Part shown: in pieces, positions 59,695 to 64,000 of the stretch
Layout of the letters: each line of letters starts with the position of its first letter
Numbering within the stretch: position 1 is the stretch's first letter
NCBI GenBank assembly: GCA_949825065.1
Contig: OX463844.1
Span: 25,767,778-25,831,777 of the forward strand
Origin: Odontocerum albicorne
Lineage: Eukaryota > Arthropoda > Insecta > Trichoptera > Odontoceridae
Direction: 5' to 3'
Length of the DNA stretch: 64,000 nt
Position numbers and translations under genes: made by a program
Notes under the pieces: generated by a model
What the model was told of the DNA's origin: nothing
What the model saw: only the letters and a program-made list of their open reading frames with translations
The model's database searches: none

Positions 59695-60988
59695 TTTTCA
59701 ACATGAACAATATTCCTTTATATACTATTGTAGTATGATATTTTCAACATGAACAATATTCCTTTATATACTATTGTAGTATGATATTTTCAACTTGAAC
59801 AATATTCCTTTATATACTATTGTAGTATGATATTTTCAACATGAACAATATTCCTTTATATACTATTGTAGTATGATATTTTCAGCTTGAACAATATTCC
59901 TTTATATACTATTGTAGTATGATATTTTCAACTTGAACAATATTCCTTTATATACTATTGTAGTATGATATTTTCAAATTGAACAATATTCCTTTATATA
60001 CTATTATAGTATGATATTTTCAACTTGAACAATATTCCTTTATATACGATTGTAGTATGATATTTTCAACTTGAACAATATTCCTTTATGTACTATTGTA
60101 GTATGATATTTTCAACATGAACAATATTCCTTTATATACTATTGTAGTATGATATTTTCATCTTGAACAATATTCCTTTATATACTATTGTAGTATGATA
60201 TTTTCATCTTGAACAATATACCTTTATATACTATTGTAGTATCATATGTTCAACTTGAACAATATTCCTTTATTTACTATTGTAGTATGATATTTTCATC
60301 TTGAACAATATTTCTTTATATACTATTGTAGTATGATATTTTCAACTTGAACAATATTCCTTTATAAACTTTTGTAGTATGATATTTTCATCTTGAACAA
60401 TATTCCTTTATATACTATTGTAGTATGATATTTTCATCTTGAACAATATACCTTTATATACTATTATAGTATCATATTTTCAACTTGAACAATATTCCTT
60501 TATATACTATTGTAGTCTGATATTTTCAACTTGAACAATATTCCTTTCTATACGATTGTAGTATGATATTTTCAACTTGAACAATATTCCTTTATATACT
60601 ATTGTAGTATGATATTTTCAACTTGAACAATATTCCTTTCTATACGATTGTAGTATGATATTTTCAACTTGAACAATATTCCTTTATATACTACTGTAGT
60701 ATGATATTTTCAACTTGAACAATATTCCTTTATATACTATTGTAGTATGATATTTTCATCATGAACAATATACCTTTATATACTATTGTAGTATCATATA
60801 TTCAACTTGAACAATATTCCTTTATATACTATTGTAGTATGATATTTTCAACTTGAACAATATTCCTTTCTATACGATTGTAGTATGATATTTTCAACTT
60901 GAACAATATTCCTTTATATACTATTGTAGTATAATATTTTCAACTTGAACAATATTCCTTTATATACTACTGTAGTATGATATTTTCA
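59695..60988. repeat. 46-bp satellite, 28 full units without indels
   Basis: Units begin with TTTTCA at 59695 + 46n (n = 0-27), followed by a partial unit. Position arithmetic holds exactly from the first to the last (60983), so there are no insertions or deletions, only substitutions. Each unit carries ATACTATTGTAGTAT (6-bp inverted repeat, 3-nt loop) and GAACAATATTCCTTTATA. Variant units show higher-order duplication: types with ATACCTTT plus ATCATAT at n = 11, 16 and 23, and types with TTTCTATACGATTG at n = 18, 20 and 25. Confidence 0.97.
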
Positions 60989-60989
60989 A

Positions 60990-61655
60990 TATAACAAACT
61001 GAAAAGAGAATGGACTATGCAGCGTTTTCTAGTTTCCTTTCAAAAAGTTGAACGCTATTAAGAAAACCTTTATTGGCACCTTTGAGACTTACTTGACGCT
61101 GAAAGTAAGTATCTGATAAACTAATTGACTGAAATAAAATGAAGTTGAAATGCGTCAAGTCGACAGATAACGGTTTGAAATAAGCACAAAAACAATCAGA
61201 GTTTTCTTTACAGTTTTGAAATTAATAAGAACTTTTTAAATTTTGTTAAATTGTTAAACAAATAATCTCTGGGATTTGCCTTTAGGATAAAATTTAGTGG
61301 AAAGATTTTTTCAATCAATGTTTATGAGAAAACGAGGGTGTGTTTTAACAATTTTTGACATCAGTTCATAAATATTCAAAAAGAGGAAACCCAAGGGCCC
61401 ATTAATCTTACGAATCTAGGATATATTTTATAAAAGCTGGTAATTACGTTATTTTGGTAGAGAATTGAGTTTTCACGACAAAGTAGAAATGATACTCCAA
61501 AATCAATTCATTTAGCATGATTTTACGTTCTTGCAAACTTGCTGCTTCGACAAAACTCAAACTGACAATGGTTATGTATGGAATGTCTAAATATTATACA
61601 TTTAATTCGATAAAAAAAGCCAACATAAAATATGTTATATCTAATGCAAAAATAA
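60990..61655. other. Intronic AT-rich DNA
   Basis: Nothing recognised between the satellite and the next SINE. Confidence 0.5.
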
Positions 61656-61659
61656 AAAT

Positions 61660-61740
61660 GTCAGTGGCCTATTTGGTAAGATGCTTGATTTCCACCCGGC
61701 GGCTGGGGGTTTGATTCCCGATGTTATCCAAAAAAAATAT
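61660..61740 (+). mobile_element. tRNA-derived SINE head
   Basis: A box TGGCCTATTTGG (61665-61676) and B box GGTTTGATTCC (61709-61719) at tRNA spacing, followed by an A-rich stretch. The acceptor stem does not close as a tRNA. Confidence 0.65.
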
Positions 61741-62199
61741 AGATATGAAGATATTGAATAAGAAAAAAGTTGAGCAAAGTGTATAATATGTGGAAAAATT
61801 TACCCTTATTGCTATCGCGTACAGTATTTCTTCTCATGTGCGTACAAATTTATTTACTAAAAAAATAAACGACACTTTAGTGTATTTTGCATACTGGGGT
61901 TCCAATTAAAGAATAAAAGATAAGAAATCAAATGATGCTAAAAAAACTTACAATTTAGGGTAATCAAAATATAATGGGTAAATAAAGCAGTATATAGTCT
62001 TACACAGAAAGAAAAAAAAATCAATTCACAATACAAGACTTATAAAATAAAAAATTAAATCTCTCCCCTTGACAATATATTCTCTAAGATAATAACAGGA
62101 ATCTAACCAGAAGAAGATGAATATTAGAGGAAGACTCCGCCGGTCTTAAAATTTATGATAGTTTGGCTTAAACATGGCTTTAAATCTGACCACGAAGGA

Positions 62200-62360
62200 A
62201 CCTTCACGTTCTGCTGATATTATTTTTGGTATTAAACTCTATTCTCCGCCATATCTTCGCGAAAAAGTTCATTTTCTTTTCATGTTCTGTTGACATTATT
62301 TTTGGTACTTAATATTCTCAATTTTCTGTCATATATTTGCGAAAAAAACCACTTTCTTTC
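62200..62360. repeat. Diverged tandem duplication, about 75 bp
   Basis: 62204-62278 and 62280-62358 share GTTCTG-TGA-ATTATTTTT, then GGTA, ATTCTC and a CGCGAAAAA-type end, with about one change in five to six bases. Confidence 0.65.
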
Positions 62361-62459
62361 AGAATTTGTAAACTCTTTTTGATCGGGCGATGAGAGACTC
62401 CGACGAATTAAATGAAAACAAAAATGTTTCCTTTATTTTACCTTTCCATTGACCAGCTT

Positions 62460-62506
62460 GACCCTATGATTGAGTGTTTGCCAAGCAAACTTTCAATCAT
62501 AAGGTC
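62460..62506. repeat. 22-bp imperfect hairpin
   Basis: 62460-62481 (GACCCTATGATTGAGTGTTT...) pairs with 62485-62506 with three mismatches or wobbles and a 3-nt loop. Confidence 0.75.
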
Positions 62507-62949
62507 ATGCCTAAAAAAGTCCCTGTCAAACTGTCATTTGTCGTTTATAAACATTGGCAAAATACATTAAAATAAGAAACAAATACACTGAAAGTAAAGT
62601 TCATCGCTACCTTAACCACAATTTAAAAACAACTGTAATATAAACCATAATATATTGTACAAAGTAAAAAATGTCATTAATAACCCTTAAAAACCAAATA
62701 ATAACACTTTTTTTCTTTTAAATTAATAAAAAAAGTAATCTTACAAAATGTTGCGTCAAGTGTCTTAATAGAATCATGGCCATTTTCTTAATTTTGAGAA
62801 TCGTTATCATCAAAGTCATCAATTATCTCTTTCCAGTAAAAGCGACCGTGATACATAAAAAACACAAGTTCGAGCACAAGAATATAAACGTTGTCTATCT
62901 AATAATATTCTTTTCAGAAACTGCATACAGTTTTAAAGAGGAACCAGAA

Positions 62950-63165
62950 TTTGTAACCTATGTAAGCCATATAATAGATAACCTCCCAGCCCGAAGGTTG
63001 CGGGTTCGATTCCCGTTGGAACCCAGGTTTTTTTTCAATAAGAATTCCAGTCTGGTTTTAACTTGAGGGCTCTTTAACATATTTCTGGTTGATTGGAAGA
63101 AATTTCCAAATGGCAATAAATCCGGTAGGTTGTAATGTATACAACAAAAGTGTTAAATAATACAA
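62950..63165 (+). mobile_element. tRNA-derived SINE, most complete copy
   Basis: The head has CCCGAAGGTTGC and B box GGGTTCGATTCCC (63002-63014). The body has CCAGTCTGGTTTTAACTTGA then GGGCTCTTTAAC. The tail has TCTGGTTGATTGGAAGAAAT, TGGCAATAAATCC and AAAAGTGTTAAATAA. The body matches the 13.8-kb SINE and the tail matches the 3' UTR of the 29.2-kb LINE, which suggests that LINE's machinery mobilised it. It sits in the inferred receptor intron. Confidence 0.82.
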
Positions 63166-63169
63166 TAGA

Positions 63170-64000
63170 GACAAATCATAATTTTAAAGATAGGAAGGTT
63201 AAAGTTTTACATATGTCACAAAAATATACAAAACAATGACGAGACCTAGAGATACACAAAGTCATTATAAAAAGAAATGATAAAAATAATAAATAACCAT
63301 ATAATGCAAAAGATTTCCCACCTCTGAAACATTTTTTCTTTACATTAATTTTGCCGAATTCAAAAGAAACTTTATGTGGCATATTTTAATAAATTTATTG
63401 AAATTGAAATCATTCCGTAAATAAATCACACAATTTGGTGTGGGGAGTCCATAGTAACACGAAAACAGTCTGACATAAGCATTGCTTTAATTAAAAACCG
63501 GGATCATTCCGCCTAAAGAGTGCCTCGGGACTAGAAGTAGAAACATGTGTAGCGATGATTAATGTAATTTATGGGAAAACAAAGCAATTTGCCGTTGAAT
63601 ATTCCAATTTATAAACATTTGTTAGTATTGTTTAAGTCATAAACAGTTAAAGTAATGAAAGCATGAAACATTTCACTTATTCCAATAATAATTTGAATTG
63701 AAATCTTATTTTTATTATTCCAACAAAGTTCGCTTGACACATATGGTAATCAATGAAAAATTTTTTATTTTTAAATAATATTATGCCATAAACTTCTTAC
63801 CTCTATTTAAAATAAGAGGATTTTTTTAAAATTTAATACTTTAATATATAGTCCCTCGATATCTGGGAGTACCGTATCTTTCAAAACAGACTGCATAAGT
63901 ACAAAAAATAATGCCAGTGCTTGAAAATACATTCACTGGAAACTCACGAGGACCCCATGAGGAGCACAACCACATATATTAAGAGTGTCAGTTCTTGTAC
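63170..64000. other. AT-rich DNA, probably still intron
   Basis: No exon or repeat recognised to the end of the window. Confidence 0.5.

Noticed and set aside
59695..60988. CRISPR array
   Set aside because: The units are directly adjacent with no unique spacers, and the host is eukaryotic.
62990..63030. Functional tRNA gene
   Set aside because: The B box is good, but the sequence continues into a SINE body and tail shared with other copies.
62776..63066. 96-codon open frame
   Set aside because: Its second half is the SINE head and body, and the first half is AT-rich random sequence.

Overview
This is a 64 kb piece of an animal nuclear genome, almost certainly an insect. It is AT-rich, has no bacterial-style operons, and carries many decayed transposons. 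Its one clear host gene is an arthropod neuropeptide receptor with GT-AG introns. A hemipteran or other hemimetabolous insect with a fairly large genome fits the mix of mariner/IS630-type elements, RTE-like LINEs and tRNA-derived SINEs, but the order is an inference; nothing here is species-diagnostic.

Host gene: a coding exon at 57251-58139 (+) encodes the first 296 residues of a pyrokinin receptor (class A GPCR, neuromedin-U-receptor-like), from the extracellular N-terminus through transmembrane helix 5 and intracellular loop 3. A polypyrimidine tract and AG at 57118-57119 mark the acceptor in front of a 131-nt leader with two upstream ORFs. The exon ends at a strong donor (GTGAGT, 58140) inside a codon. 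I find no exon for helices 6-7 up to position 64000, so at least 5.8 kb of the following intron is in the window. That intron contains a 46-bp satellite of 28 units without a single indel.

Mobile elements, left to right: RTE-like LINE fragments at 3.4, 18.1 (-), 24.0, 26.2 (-), 26.7, 46.9, 51.3 and 56.1 (-) kb; a 2.2-kb 5'-truncated non-LTR element with reverse transcriptase at 48.4-50.6 kb; two 3' ends of another LINE family at 13.9 and 29.2 kb; two mariners sharing one internal deletion (17.1 and 40.5 kb); two more degenerate mariners (29.8 and 38.4 kb); three IS630/mariner-like relics (8.0, 16.0 and 55.4 kb); two hAT-like ends; a possible solo LTR near 36.4-37.2 kb; and about ten tRNA-derived SINE pieces, some sharing their 3' tail with the 29-kb LINE.

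Tandem and inverted repeats: a 77-bp unit repeated five times without change (44.4 kb), a 51-bp GC-rich minisatellite (32.5 kb), degenerate AAT-rich low-complexity DNA (18.4-19.0 kb), a 33-bp near-perfect hairpin (21.6 kb), a 25-bp three-arm inverted repeat (11.6 kb) and others. A dispersed repeat with a hammerhead-like core occurs at 5.1, 35.8 and 56.7 kb. The octamer TACGAGTA/TACTCGTA occurs 23 times by my hand count, against about 2.4 expected from base composition; I have no explanation for it. A 200-base N gap lies at 8848-9047. Most remaining sequence is AT-rich noncoding DNA in which I recognise nothing.
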